Source: Subdoligranulum variabile (lineage in GTDB: Bacteria > Bacillota > Clostridia > Oscillospirales > Ruminococcaceae). From it: 64,000 nt of DNA. The position numbers were made by a program, and so were the translations under genes. Location of the stretch: the NCBI GenBank assembly GCA_003343905.1, contig QAKI01000051.1, positions 62,001 to 126,000 of the forward strand, read 5' to 3'. Below the pieces are notes generated by a model. The model was not told the origin of the DNA, did not search any database, and saw only the letters and a program-made list of their open reading frames with translations. Each line of letters begins with the position of its first letter. The stretch's first letter is position 1. Shown here piece after piece: positions 1-6,872 of the stretch.

Positions 1-2
1 GC

Positions 3-116
3 TACGAGGAAGGCGGCAGCGGCTGGATGGTCGTGGTGCTGCTGGCCCTGGCGCTGTTGATCTCCTTCTTCAACATCTGGCGCAAAGTGCGCAAAAAAGT
101 GCGCGACGATTATTGA
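3..116 (+). CDS. C-terminal end of an unidentified membrane protein (5' truncated by window edge)
   Basis: An open frame enters from the left edge and stops at TGA 114-116, giving 37 residues. It has a short soluble start (YEEGGSGW), one hydrophobic helix (MVVVLLALALLISFF), then a basic tail (WRKVRKKVRDDY). That order suggests a last transmembrane helix with a cytoplasmic positively charged C-terminus. The sequence is too short to name a family. The next promoter begins about 45 bases downstream, so this gene ends its own transcription unit. Confidence 0.6.
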   Translation, partial: YEEGGSGWMVVVLLALALLISFFNIWRKVRKKVRDDY

Positions 117-161
117 TCCTGCCCGGACCGCAGCCCCGCGCTGCGGTTCTTTTGCGATGCT

Positions 162-190
162 TTGCATTTGCGGGGGCAACGTGCTATAAT
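162..190 (+). promoter_or_regulatory. Sigma-A-type promoter of the thioesterase gene
   Basis: TTGCAT (162-167) and a perfect TATAAT (185-190) are separated by 17 bases, about 50 bases before the ATG at 241. A strong ribosome site (GAAGGAGG) follows. Confidence 0.75.
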
Positions 191-240
191 ACAAAAATCA
201 CCAAAAAATCTTTGCTGCTGCATCGAAGGAGGGGCCGCCC

Positions 241-978
241 ATGCCCGAACCGAGTACGACCTATACACAACAATATACCGTTTACCGCCATGACGGCGAC
301 CACCACGGCCATATAAAGCCCGCCGCGCTGCTGCGCTACGGCCAGCAGATCGCCACCATCCATGCCGAAGCCGTCGGCCTGAACGACGAGCTCTACGCTG
401 CCACCCATACGGCCTATGTGCTGGCCAAGCAGGCGTTGCAGATCGACCGCACGCCCCGCGTGGACGAGGTGCTTACCGCCGTGACCCAGCCCGAACGCTG
501 CAAGCGCGCGGTCAATAAGCGTATCACCACCTTTTACGACGCCGCGGGCAAGCAGGTGGCCGTGCTGGACAGCCGTTGGGTCCTGATCGACACCGAAAAG
601 CGGCTGATCCTGCGCAAGCACCCCGAAGGCTTCGGGGACCGCTGGGCGCCCGACGTGCCCTTTGAACTGCCCATGAAGATGACCAAGGTCCCGCCGGAAG
701 AATGTGAGCAGGCGGGCGTCTGCACGGCGACCTATTCCCGCTGCGATATGAACGGCCACATGAACAATACCTGCTATGTGGACCTGCTGTGCGACGCATT
801 GCCCTGGGACCTGTGGGAAAGCGGCGAAGTCCGCGACCTGAAGATCTACTACCACCGCGAGGTCCCGCACGGGGAGAGCTTCGACCTTCTGCGCGCCCGC
901 ACGGGGGACAGGCAGTATTATTTCTGCGGCGAGCGCGAAGGCAAGTCCGCCTTTGAAGCCAGCATCACCTTTGCATAA
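241..978 (+). CDS. Acyl-ACP thioesterase (FatA/FatB family)
   Basis: The 245-residue protein matches the bacterial double hot-dog acyl-ACP thioesterases, which hydrolyse acyl-ACP to free fatty acid and ACP in the cytoplasm. The N-terminal hot-dog repeat starts near YTVYRHDGDHHGHIKPAALLRY. The C-terminal repeat carries the family active-site signature D169-M-N171-G-H173-M-N-N176, the Asp-Asn-His pattern known from plant FatA/FatB. Length is normal for the bacterial family. The ATG at 241 is fixed by GAAGGAGG just upstream and by a consensus promoter. It stands alone, far from the fab operon at 24935. Its likely role is releasing fatty acids or adjusting chain length, which is inference. Confidence 0.88.
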   Translation: MPEPSTTYTQQYTVYRHDGDHHGHIKPAALLRYGQQIATIHAEAVGLNDELYAATHTAYVLAKQALQIDRTPRVDEVLTAVTQPERCKRAVNKRITTFYDAAGKQVAVLDSRWVLIDTEKRLILRKHPEGFGDRWAPDVPFELPMKMTKVPPEECEQAGVCTATYSRCDMNGHMNNTCYVDLLCDALPWDLWESGEVRDLKIYYHREVPHGESFDLLRARTGDRQYYFCGEREGKSAFEASITFA

Positions 979-996
979 GCGGTAACAGAAAAATAA

Positions 997-1029
997 CAGC
1001 CCCTCCGCCCGGCCGGGATGGAGGGGCTG
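997..1029. terminator. Terminator-like hairpin after the thioesterase gene
   Basis: CAGCCCCTCC (997-1006) pairs perfectly with GGAGGGGCTG (1020-1029). The rightward U-tract is poor (CCCGTTTG), while the A-rich stretch before the stem would give a better U-tract on the minus strand. Its use as a plus-strand terminator is plausible but not strong. Confidence 0.5.
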
Positions 1030-1154
1030 CCCGTTTGCCGGGGCAGGGGAGGACCAAAAAACAACGTGGGTACAGGGAACTGTCCCACCTGCGCCCGGCC
1101 TGCTTGCGGCGGGGCCTGTGGGCGGCAAATTGTGAACATTCTGAGAAATTGGCC

Positions 1155-1778
1155 AGTTACAAACTCAAATGTCCAAAGTGACAAACATTTTGTCCAAGGC
1201 ACACCGGAAGAGAAAGGGGGATTTCAGACCGGGTCAAGATGAAGAAATGTTGTCACAGGACAAGGCGGGAGTTTGCAAACTGACCAAGAAGGAGGATAGC
1301 TATTTAATAGAGGAGGTATGAGAAGAGGTTTTCCAAGTGCCCATTCAAAGAAATCTCCGCATCTTGCAGTGAGGGGAAGTAGGAGAGAACCCAGGGCTGC
1401 AGTAATAAGCGAAAGATTAACAGAGAAAAGCGTGGAAATAATCGATAGATAGTGCTGTATTCCGCAGCTGTTGCGGTCTGCCGGCCGATGCAAGTCGGGT
1501 CAAAAAAGAGATTTGCAAGGTCGGGAACCCGGAAAGCGCGGTACAAAACAGAAGAAAAAACAGGGGAATCAGGGGAAGGGGAACCCGGAAGCGCTTCTTA
1601 TGGACCTTTGTCTCTTACTCATATCCCATATTCTGTAACTTCTGGGAAATCTTGGAGCGCATATTGGACAAAATGTTTTGTCACTTTTTGTGATTCTGGA
1701 CAAAACACTTTGTAACTTTCCAGAAATTACAAAATATTAACAAAATCCCCTTGACATCCGGTGACAAAACGGTTACAA
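1155..1778. repeat. Gene-poor region with dispersed GT(G/T)ACAA repeats and a long imperfect inverted repeat
   Basis: Between the thioesterase hairpin and the next promoter no convincing gene is visible, and the sequence is visibly richer in A+T than its surroundings. GTGACAA or its complement occurs at 1178-1184, 1250-1256, 1678-1684 and 1761-1767. GTTACAA or its complement occurs at 1156-1162, 1710-1716 and 1772-1778. Two blocks are near mirror images: 1176-1197 and 1664-1686 match over 22 positions with one indel. The flanking AGTTACAAA (1155-1163) and TTTGTAACT (709-717 of the second kilobase, i.e. 1709-1717) also mirror each other. The last two copies lie inside the promoter at 1751-1779. 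Function is unknown: an operator array, iterons or remnants of a small element are possible. Confidence 0.6.
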
Positions 1779-1779
1779 T
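1751..1779 (+). promoter_or_regulatory. Strong sigma-A promoter of a candidate small RNA
   Basis: A perfect TTGACA (1751-1756) is followed after 17 bases by TACAAT (1774-1779). No open frame with a ribosome site follows before the terminator at 1871-1917, so the transcript would be short and non-coding. Two of the GT(G/T)ACAA repeats overlap the spacer and -10. Confidence 0.75.
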
Positions 1780-1785
1780 CTAATT

Positions 1786-1917
1786 GCAAGCTAAACAACA
1801 CCCCAAGGTTGTGAAGCTCCTAACCCAAGACATTCCCTTTTTTTCATGTGTTCTTCTCCTCCTTTCTTTGGAACCCCCGCCCTCCCTCAAGGGCGGGGGA
1901 TTCTTTTTGCTTTTTTT
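1786..1917 (+). ncRNA. Candidate small regulatory RNA with an anti-Shine-Dalgarno stretch
   Basis: The predicted transcript runs from about 7 bases after the -10 to an intrinsic terminator, roughly 130 nt. It contains a small ACAAC/GTTGT hairpin near the 5' end, a pyrimidine-rich apparently unpaired stretch with CTCCTCCTTTC at 1856-1866, then the terminator stem. That stretch is the exact complement of GAAAGGAGGAG-type ribosome sites common in this window. C/U-rich single-stranded loops of this type are known in Firmicutes trans-acting small RNAs. I do not recognise it as 6S, SRP, tmRNA or RNase P RNA. The family is unassigned and the 5' end is inferred from the promoter. Confidence 0.5.
1871..1917 (+). 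terminator. Intrinsic terminator of the candidate small RNA
   Basis: CCCCCGCCC (1874-1882) pairs with GGGCGGGGG (1891-1899) around an 8-base loop, extended by GAA/TTC with one bulge. It is followed by TTTTTGCTTTTTTT. It should stop transcription before the HAAS/DUF4097 gene at 2007, which has its own promoter. Confidence 0.85.
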
Positions 1918-1937
1918 GCAAAAGCGCCGCCGCCCTA

Positions 1938-1970
1938 TTGCAAAATACAATATTATATGTTATATAATAT
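1938..1970 (+). promoter_or_regulatory. Promoter with embedded palindromic operator (candidate PadR site)
   Basis: TTGCAA (1938-1943) precedes TATATA (1961-1966, 17-base spacer) or TATAAT (1963-1968, 19-base spacer). A perfect 9-bp inverted repeat, ATATTATAT (1950-1958) and ATATAATAT (1962-1970) with a GTT centre, covers the spacer and -10. A bound repressor here would block the promoter. The PadR protein encoded at 3108-3428 in the same operon is the obvious candidate, by the usual autoregulation of PadR operons. Confidence 0.6.
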
Positions 1971-2006
1971 ATAACAAGACTGCACAGGCTTTAGGAGGGT
2001 AGCACC

Positions 2007-3089
2007 GTGAAAAAGTACGCATATCTGAACAGGCTGGAAGAACTACTGGCTGACCTGCCGCTGAACGAACGGCAGGACGCCTTGAACTACTATGAAGAAT
2101 ACTTCGAGGCCGCCGGTGCGGAACACGAGGAAGAGACCGCCGAACGCCTGGGCAGCCCGGAGGAAGTAGCGGACAAGATCCTTCACGAGGGCGGCGGCAG
2201 CCCCAAACGCCCCGGCCGGGGCCGCGTGGCGCTCCTGCTGGCGCTGGCGGTGCTCGTGCTGGCTGTTATCGCGGCCGTGGTGATGGCACTGGCAGGCGGC
2301 AAAGATACCGCGCCGTCCAGCGAACAGCCGAACGCCAGCGCCCAGCCTGCCGGGACTTCACAGCCGCAGGCGGCCGCCCCCTCCAGCGGGGAAGCATCGG
2401 CTTCCGCGCAGCCCGGCGCCGCTTATACCGAGGCCGTCGCCGGGTCCGTGCAGTCGCTGGAACTCTCGGTCAACTGCGGCCGCCTGACCGTCGTGGCCGA
2501 CAGTGCGGCCGCCGAGCCATCGGTGGAGATCGAGGGCATCCCCAGCGACGAGGTCTCCCTCACATACCGGAACGAGGAATTGGAACTGGTCTCCCGCCAC
2601 GAGGAAAAGGTGGGCAGCATCACGCTGGTGCTTCCGGCGGACCTGCATCTGGACACCGTGCAGGCGGAAAACCAGGTGGACAAGATCGAACTGGAAGGCG
2701 TGCAGGCCGAAACGCTGGACCTGCACGCGGCGGCGGGCGATGTATCCGTGAGCGGCTGCACGGCCCAGACGATGGACCTGCGCGCCAACGCGGGCAGCAT
2801 CGCCCTGCAGGACGGCAGCGCCGACAGCATCCAGGCCCGCGCCCAGGTGGGGCGGGTGAGCATCGACGGCACCCAATGCACCGACCTGCTGGACCTGCAG
2901 GCGAACGTGGGCGGCATCGAAGCGACCCTGCCCGGCACGGCGGAGGACTATGCGTTCTCCGGCGGGACGGTCATCGGAAAAGTTGACTATGACGGTCAGA
3001 TGTACAGCGAGGAGACCGCGCGGGAGGACGCCTGCCGCTTGCAGGTCCAGAGCGAGGTCGGCAGTATCCGGGTCCGATTCAGCGAATAA
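2007..3089 (+). CDS. HAAS (DUF1700) / DUF4097-type membrane protein, first copy
   Basis: The 360-residue protein starts at GTG 2007 behind GGAGGGT. Residues 1-62 form a HAAS/DUF1700-type helical domain (KKYAYLNRLEELLADLP, LNYYEEYFEAAG, LGSPEEVADKIL). One transmembrane helix follows at about 74-96, then a low-complexity S/A/P/Q linker to about 137. The C-terminal half is a repetitive beta-strand domain (LSVNCGRLTVVAD, LDLHAAAGDVSVSGC, LDLQANVGGIEATL), typical of DUF4097 putative adhesin/bactofilin-like folds. HAAS domains commonly sit beside PadR regulators, as here. The predicted topology puts HAAS in the cytoplasm and the beta domain outside. The function is unknown; an envelope sensor is inference. 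Confidence 0.75.
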   Translation: MKKYAYLNRLEELLADLPLNERQDALNYYEEYFEAAGAEHEEETAERLGSPEEVADKILHEGGGSPKRPGRGRVALLLALAVLVLAVIAAVVMALAGGKDTAPSSEQPNASAQPAGTSQPQAAAPSSGEASASAQPGAAYTEAVAGSVQSLELSVNCGRLTVVADSAAAEPSVEIEGIPSDEVSLTYRNEELELVSRHEEKVGSITLVLPADLHLDTVQAENQVDKIELEGVQAETLDLHAAAGDVSVSGCTAQTMDLRANAGSIALQDGSADSIQARAQVGRVSIDGTQCTDLLDLQANVGGIEATLPGTAEDYAFSGGTVIGKVDYDGQMYSEETAREDACRLQVQSEVGSIRVRFSE

Positions 3090-3107
3090 ACGAAAGGAGG
3101 CCGGGTC

Positions 3108-3428
3108 ATGGCCTTTAACACAGGCGCCGCGCTGCTGGACGCCATTGTGCTGGCCGTTGTGGCGCGGGAGGAACACGGCACATACGGCTACAAGATCACC
3201 CAGGAGGTACGGCAGGTGTTGGATCTTTCAGAATCCACGCTGTACCCCGTGCTGCGCCGTTTGCAGAAGGATGGCTGCCTGACCGTGCGGGACGAAGCCT
3301 ACAACGGCCGCAACCGCCGCTATTACGAGGTGACGGCGGCGGGCCGCGCCAGACTGCAGCAGTTCCAGAAAGAGTGGGACGTCTATACCGGCAAGATCAA
3401 CAAACTGTTTAAGGGGGAACTGTTATGA
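3108..3428 (+). CDS. PadR-family transcriptional regulator
   Basis: The 106-residue protein has the PadR winged-helix pattern: LDAIVLAVVAREEHGTYGYKI, the recognition part LSESTLYPVLRRLQKDGCL, and the wing with GRNRRYYEVTAAGRARL. It belongs to the short PadR-s2 type with a brief C-terminal dimerisation helix. An AAAGGAGG ribosome site precedes ATG 3108. Its stop overlaps the next start (ATGA at 3425-3428), so it is translationally coupled to the second HAAS protein. It lies between two paralogous HAAS/DUF4097 genes and probably represses this operon through the AT-rich palindrome at 1950-1970. Confidence 0.9.
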   Translation: MAFNTGAALLDAIVLAVVAREEHGTYGYKITQEVRQVLDLSESTLYPVLRRLQKDGCLTVRDEAYNGRNRRYYEVTAAGRARLQQFQKEWDVYTGKINKLFKGELL

Positions 3429-4720
3429 GGAAATACGCTTATCTGGCCCGGCTGGAAGAACTGCTGGCCGCGTTGCCCGCGCAGGAACGGCAGGAAGCCC
3501 TGAACTATTACGAGGAATATTTTGACGCCGCGGGCAGCGAAAACGAGGAAAAGACCGCCGCCGAACTGGGGGACCCGGCCGTGGTGGCGCGCAACATTCT
3601 GGAAGGGGAGGGCGTCGAGCCCCCGGCGCACGAACCCGCCGCCGCGGCCGAAGCATCCCCCGCGGCACAGCCCGCGCAGACGGTCCTGGAAAGCGCGCCC
3701 CCGCAGGCCGCGCCGGAAGCCCCTGCGCCGGACCCCGCCGACGCCCCGCAGGAAGAACGCCCCGAACCGCCCGCAGCCCCGCCTGCCGGGCCGGAACCGC
3801 CCCCAGTGGATGACCCCGACCATTACCCCACGCGGGGGACCGGTCCGCGCCGCCGCAGCAACCCCAACACACGGCGGCTGTGGCTGGCGTTCTGGCTGTT
3901 CATCGTGCTGGCGCTGCTGATCCAGCTCAGCGCGCTGGTGTTCGGGCTGGGCGGCCTGGGAACGGGCGGCTCGACCGCCAGCAGGCCCGCCGAAACGACG
4001 GTGGTGGAAGGCCCGGTCCCCACATCCCCGGCAGCCGAATCCGCACCGGCGGAGTCCCTGCCTGTGGCTGAATCCGCCCCCGCAGACGCCATGCAGCCCA
4101 CCGGCACCGTGGCCTACAGCAGCGCGCTGGATACCAACGGCAAAGGCACGCTGCACATACAGGTGAACAACGGCAACGTGGCGTTCCGCACCGGGGACGC
4201 CGGGCACATCGAAGTGCGCAACATGGACGCGGGGGAGCAGGTCACCCTGGAAAGTACCTGGGGCGGAACGAACTTCTACTGCGGCAGCAGCGACCCCAAC
4301 GCCCATATTGCCATCACACTGCCCGCCGACGCCTACGACTGCATTGAGGTGGAACTGGAATCCCGCGGCGCCGTGGAACTGGGCGACCTGAGCGCCGCGA
4401 AGGTCGATGTCTACACCGCCGAAGGGCAGATCCATTCCGGCGCGATCATGGTGCAGGAACTCACGGCCCACACCGAACAGGGCAACATCTGGCTGGAAAA
4501 GGTGTCGAGCAATACCGGCGGCGGCCCGGACAGCGTCACGCTGGAAGCCCCCGCCGGTTCGGTGGGGGTCACGCTGCGCGGCCCGCAGGAACTCTGGGAG
4601 CGCACGATCACCACGCCGGACGGCACGAAAACAGAGCCGGAAGCCCCCGGCGATCCCCAGCCGACCCGCCAACTGTACGTGACGGCGGGCAGCACCGTCA
4701 CCGTGGATTATGAGACCTGA
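3425..4720 (+). CDS. HAAS (DUF1700) / DUF4097-type membrane protein, second copy
   Basis: This 431-residue paralogue of the protein at 2007 has a nearly identical N-terminal HAAS domain (MRKYAYLARLEELLAALP, LNYYEEYFDAAG, LGDPAVVARNIL). A long P/A/E-rich linker follows (about residues 62-145), then a transmembrane helix (about 153-178, LWLAFWLFIVLALLIQLSAL) and a second low-complexity linker. The C-terminal beta-strand domain runs from about 225 (GTLHIQVNNGNVAFRTGDAGHIEVRN) to the end. The proline-rich linker between HAAS domain and membrane is absent from the first copy. Outside the HAAS domain the two have diverged, so the duplication is probably old. Confidence 0.75.
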   Translation: MRKYAYLARLEELLAALPAQERQEALNYYEEYFDAAGSENEEKTAAELGDPAVVARNILEGEGVEPPAHEPAAAAEASPAAQPAQTVLESAPPQAAPEAPAPDPADAPQEERPEPPAAPPAGPEPPPVDDPDHYPTRGTGPRRRSNPNTRRLWLAFWLFIVLALLIQLSALVFGLGGLGTGGSTASRPAETTVVEGPVPTSPAAESAPAESLPVAESAPADAMQPTGTVAYSSALDTNGKGTLHIQVNNGNVAFRTGDAGHIEVRNMDAGEQVTLESTWGGTNFYCGSSDPNAHIAITLPADAYDCIEVELESRGAVELGDLSAAKVDVYTAEGQIHSGAIMVQELTAHTEQGNIWLEKVSSNTGGGPDSVTLEAPAGSVGVTLRGPQELWERTITTPDGTKTEPEAPGDPQPTRQLYVTAGSTVTVDYET

Positions 4721-4779
4721 CGGCCGCCCGCAAAACATGCCTGCCAAAAATGCGTGCTGTAAATTGTGCAAATTGACGG

Positions 4780-4808
4780 TTGACAAGGGGAACTCCATCT
4801 GGTAAAGT
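4780..4808 (+). promoter_or_regulatory. Promoter of the leu operon
   Basis: A perfect TTGACA (4780-4785) and TAAAGT (4803-4808) are spaced by 17 bases. Transcription should start near 4815, immediately before T-box stem I. Confidence 0.75.
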
Positions 4809-4824
4809 AAGCATATCAAAAATG

Positions 4825-5128
4825 CAGTGATGGGGAGAAAGCAATTCCCACCCCGCTCCAGAGAGCCGCCGGAGGGTGCAAGGCGGTGCGGAGGGTCTTG
4901 CGTCACTGGCCCCGGAGCAGCCGCGCTGATGGCGTTTTCGCTGTAGGTGCGGACGGAACCTGACCGTTATCATGCAGGCGCGATTCGCCCCCTGCCGGGC
5001 CGATCGTACAGAGGGGCCGCCCGTTTCGTTTTCGCGGCGGCAATGAGAGTGGTACCGCGGGTACAGCAAATTTGTATTTGTTCCCGTCTCTCAAAGGCGA
5101 TATTGCCTTTGGGGGGCGGTTTTTGTTT
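4825..5128 (+). promoter_or_regulatory. T-box riboswitch leader (leucine type) of leuACDB
   Basis: The leader carries the T-box signature AGAGTGGTACCGCGG at 5046-5060. Stem I is closed by CAGTGA (4825-4830) and TCACTG (4903-4908). Its 3' strand holds TCTTGCG, where CTT at 4897-4899 is the best candidate leucine specifier codon. The antiterminator can be drawn: GAGAG (5045-5049) plus GCGGG (5057-5061) pair with CCCGT plus CTCTC (5083-5092), with TGGTACC bulged. The competing terminator uses 5084-5119. Uncharged tRNA-Leu should stabilise the antiterminator, so leucine starvation induces the operon. Confidence 0.93.
5084..5128 (+). terminator. T-box terminator before leuA
   Basis: Bases 5084-5098 pair with 5105-5119, a 15-bp stem with several G-U pairs and a GATATT loop. 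TTTTTGTTT follows. The 5' arm shares bases with the antiterminator 3' strand, so the two folds exclude each other. Confidence 0.85.
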
Positions 5129-5169
5129 ACCTCCTTCCGGGGCGCAGGACCTTGAAGGAGGTTTTTGTT

Positions 5170-6840
5170 ATGATGGACGCAACCAAGTACGCAGTAGGGT
5201 ATTATCCGCCGCCGGTCGAACCCGGCCACATCTTCCGCTGGACGCAGAAGGACCACATCGAAAAAGCGCCCGCCTGGTGCAGCGTGGATTTGCGCGACGG
5301 CAACCAGAGCCTGATCGTGCCCATGAGCCTGGAAGAAAAGCTGGAATTTTACGATATGCTCATCAAGATCGGCTTCAAGGAGATCGAAGTGGGCTTCCCG
5401 GCTGCCAGCGAGACCGAATACGCCTTCCTGCGCAGGCTCATCGAGGAAAACCGCGTGCCGGAGGACGTGACCCTGCAGGTGCTGACCCAGTGCCGCGATC
5501 ATATCATCCGCAAGACGTTCGAGGCCGTCAAGGGTGCGCCGCGGGCCATCATCCACTTCTACAATTCCACCAGCGTGGCCCAGCGGGAGCAGGTGTTCAA
5601 GAAGTCGAAAGAGGAGATCAAGCAGATCGCCGTGGACGGCGCCAAACTGGTCAAACAGCTCAGTGAAGAATACGAGGGCAACTTCCTGTTCGAGTACAGC
5701 CCCGAGAGCTTCACCGGCACCGAGCCGGAGTACGCGGTCGAAGTCTGCAACGCCGTGCTGGACGTGATGCAGCCCACGCCGGACCGCCCCATGATCATCA
5801 ACCTGCCGGTCACGGTGGAGATGAGCATGCCCCACATCTACGCCAACCAGATCGAATGGTGTTCCGACCATCTGAAATACCGGGACAGCGTCATCCTCTC
5901 CACCCATCCCCACAACGACCGGGGCTGCGGCGTGGCCGACGCCGAATTGGCCGTGCTGGCAGGTGCCCAGCGCATCGAATGCTGCCTGTTCGGCAACGGC
6001 GAACGCACCGGCAACGTGGACGCCATCACGCTGGCGATGAATATGTACAGCCACGGCGTGGACCCGCACCTCGATTTCAGCGATATGCCCGCCATCTGTG
6101 AAGTGTACGAGCGCGTCACCCGCATGCACGTCTACGAGCGCACGCCCTACGCGGGCAGCCTGGTCTTTGCGGCGTTCAGCGGCAGCCATCAGGACGCCAT
6201 CGCCAAGGGCATGACCTGGCGCAAGGAACACGGTGAACACCGCTGGACCTGCCCCTATATCCCGGTGGACCCCCACGACATCGGCCGCACCTACGACGCG
6301 GACGTCATCCGCATCAATTCCCAGAGCGGGAAGGGCGGCATCGGCTTCCTGCTGCAGCAGAACTACGGCTATAACCCGCCGCCCCGTATGCGGGAGGATC
6401 TGGGCTACCGCGTCAAAGAGGTCAGCGACCACGAACACCGGGAACTGGACGTCAAAGAAGTGCTCTATGTCTTTGAAAAGAGCTACCTCAACCACACCGC
6501 GCCGCTCAACGTCACCGAGGCGCACTTCACCCAGCAGGGCGGCAGCGAGAAGATCGCCGCCGATGTGACGCTTTCCATCGACGGGCGCCTGACTTCCTGC
6601 CGTGCCACCGGCAACGGCCGCCTGGACGCCGTGGCGACCGCCATTGAGCAGCAGACCGGTATGCACTTCACGCTCGTTCATTACAGCGAGCACGCGCTGG
6701 ATTCCGACACCGACAGCCGCGCCTGCAGCTATGTGGGCCTGAAATGGGCCAGCGGCGCCGAGACCTGGGGCTGCGGCACCGACACCGACATCATCGTAGC
6801 CGGTATCAAAGCACTGGTCAGCGCCATCAACAACAAGTAA
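5170..6840 (+). CDS. leuA: 2-isopropylmalate synthase
   Basis: This enzyme condenses acetyl-CoA with 2-oxoisovalerate, the committed step of leucine synthesis. The HMGL-like TIM barrel opens with WCSVDLRDGNQSLIVPM (metal-binding Asp), contains LSTHPHNDRGCG (metal-binding His pair) and GNGERTGNVD. A C-terminal LeuA regulatory domain (about residues 430-556) ends the protein. The length of 556 residues is typical of the type 2 LeuA. ATG 5170 is chosen because AAGGAGG at 5155-5161 has ideal spacing; ATG 5173 is also possible. It is the first gene after the T-box. Confidence 0.95.
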   Translation: MMDATKYAVGYYPPPVEPGHIFRWTQKDHIEKAPAWCSVDLRDGNQSLIVPMSLEEKLEFYDMLIKIGFKEIEVGFPAASETEYAFLRRLIEENRVPEDVTLQVLTQCRDHIIRKTFEAVKGAPRAIIHFYNSTSVAQREQVFKKSKEEIKQIAVDGAKLVKQLSEEYEGNFLFEYSPESFTGTEPEYAVEVCNAVLDVMQPTPDRPMIINLPVTVEMSMPHIYANQIEWCSDHLKYRDSVILSTHPHNDRGCGVADAELAVLAGAQRIECCLFGNGERTGNVDAITLAMNMYSHGVDPHLDFSDMPAICEVYERVTRMHVYERTPYAGSLVFAAFSGSHQDAIAKGMTWRKEHGEHRWTCPYIPVDPHDIGRTYDADVIRINSQSGKGGIGFLLQQNYGYNPPPRMREDLGYRVKEVSDHEHRELDVKEVLYVFEKSYLNHTAPLNVTEAHFTQQGGSEKIAADVTLSIDGRLTSCRATGNGRLDAVATAIEQQTGMHFTLVHYSEHALDSDTDSRACSYVGLKWASGAETWGCGTDTDIIVAGIKALVSAINNK

Positions 6841-6872
6841 CGATCCCACAGGAACGGAAAGGAGCAGCCATT

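Noticed and set aside
113..316. 67-codon plus-strand frame overlapping the thioesterase promoter and start
   Set aside because: It runs through the promoter and ribosome site of the thioesterase gene in another frame and has no ribosome site of its own.
1318..1452. 44-codon ORF in the gene-poor region behind AGGAGG
   Set aside because: The ribosome site touches the ATG (spacing about 1 base), the peptide has no recognisable feature, and the region looks non-coding.
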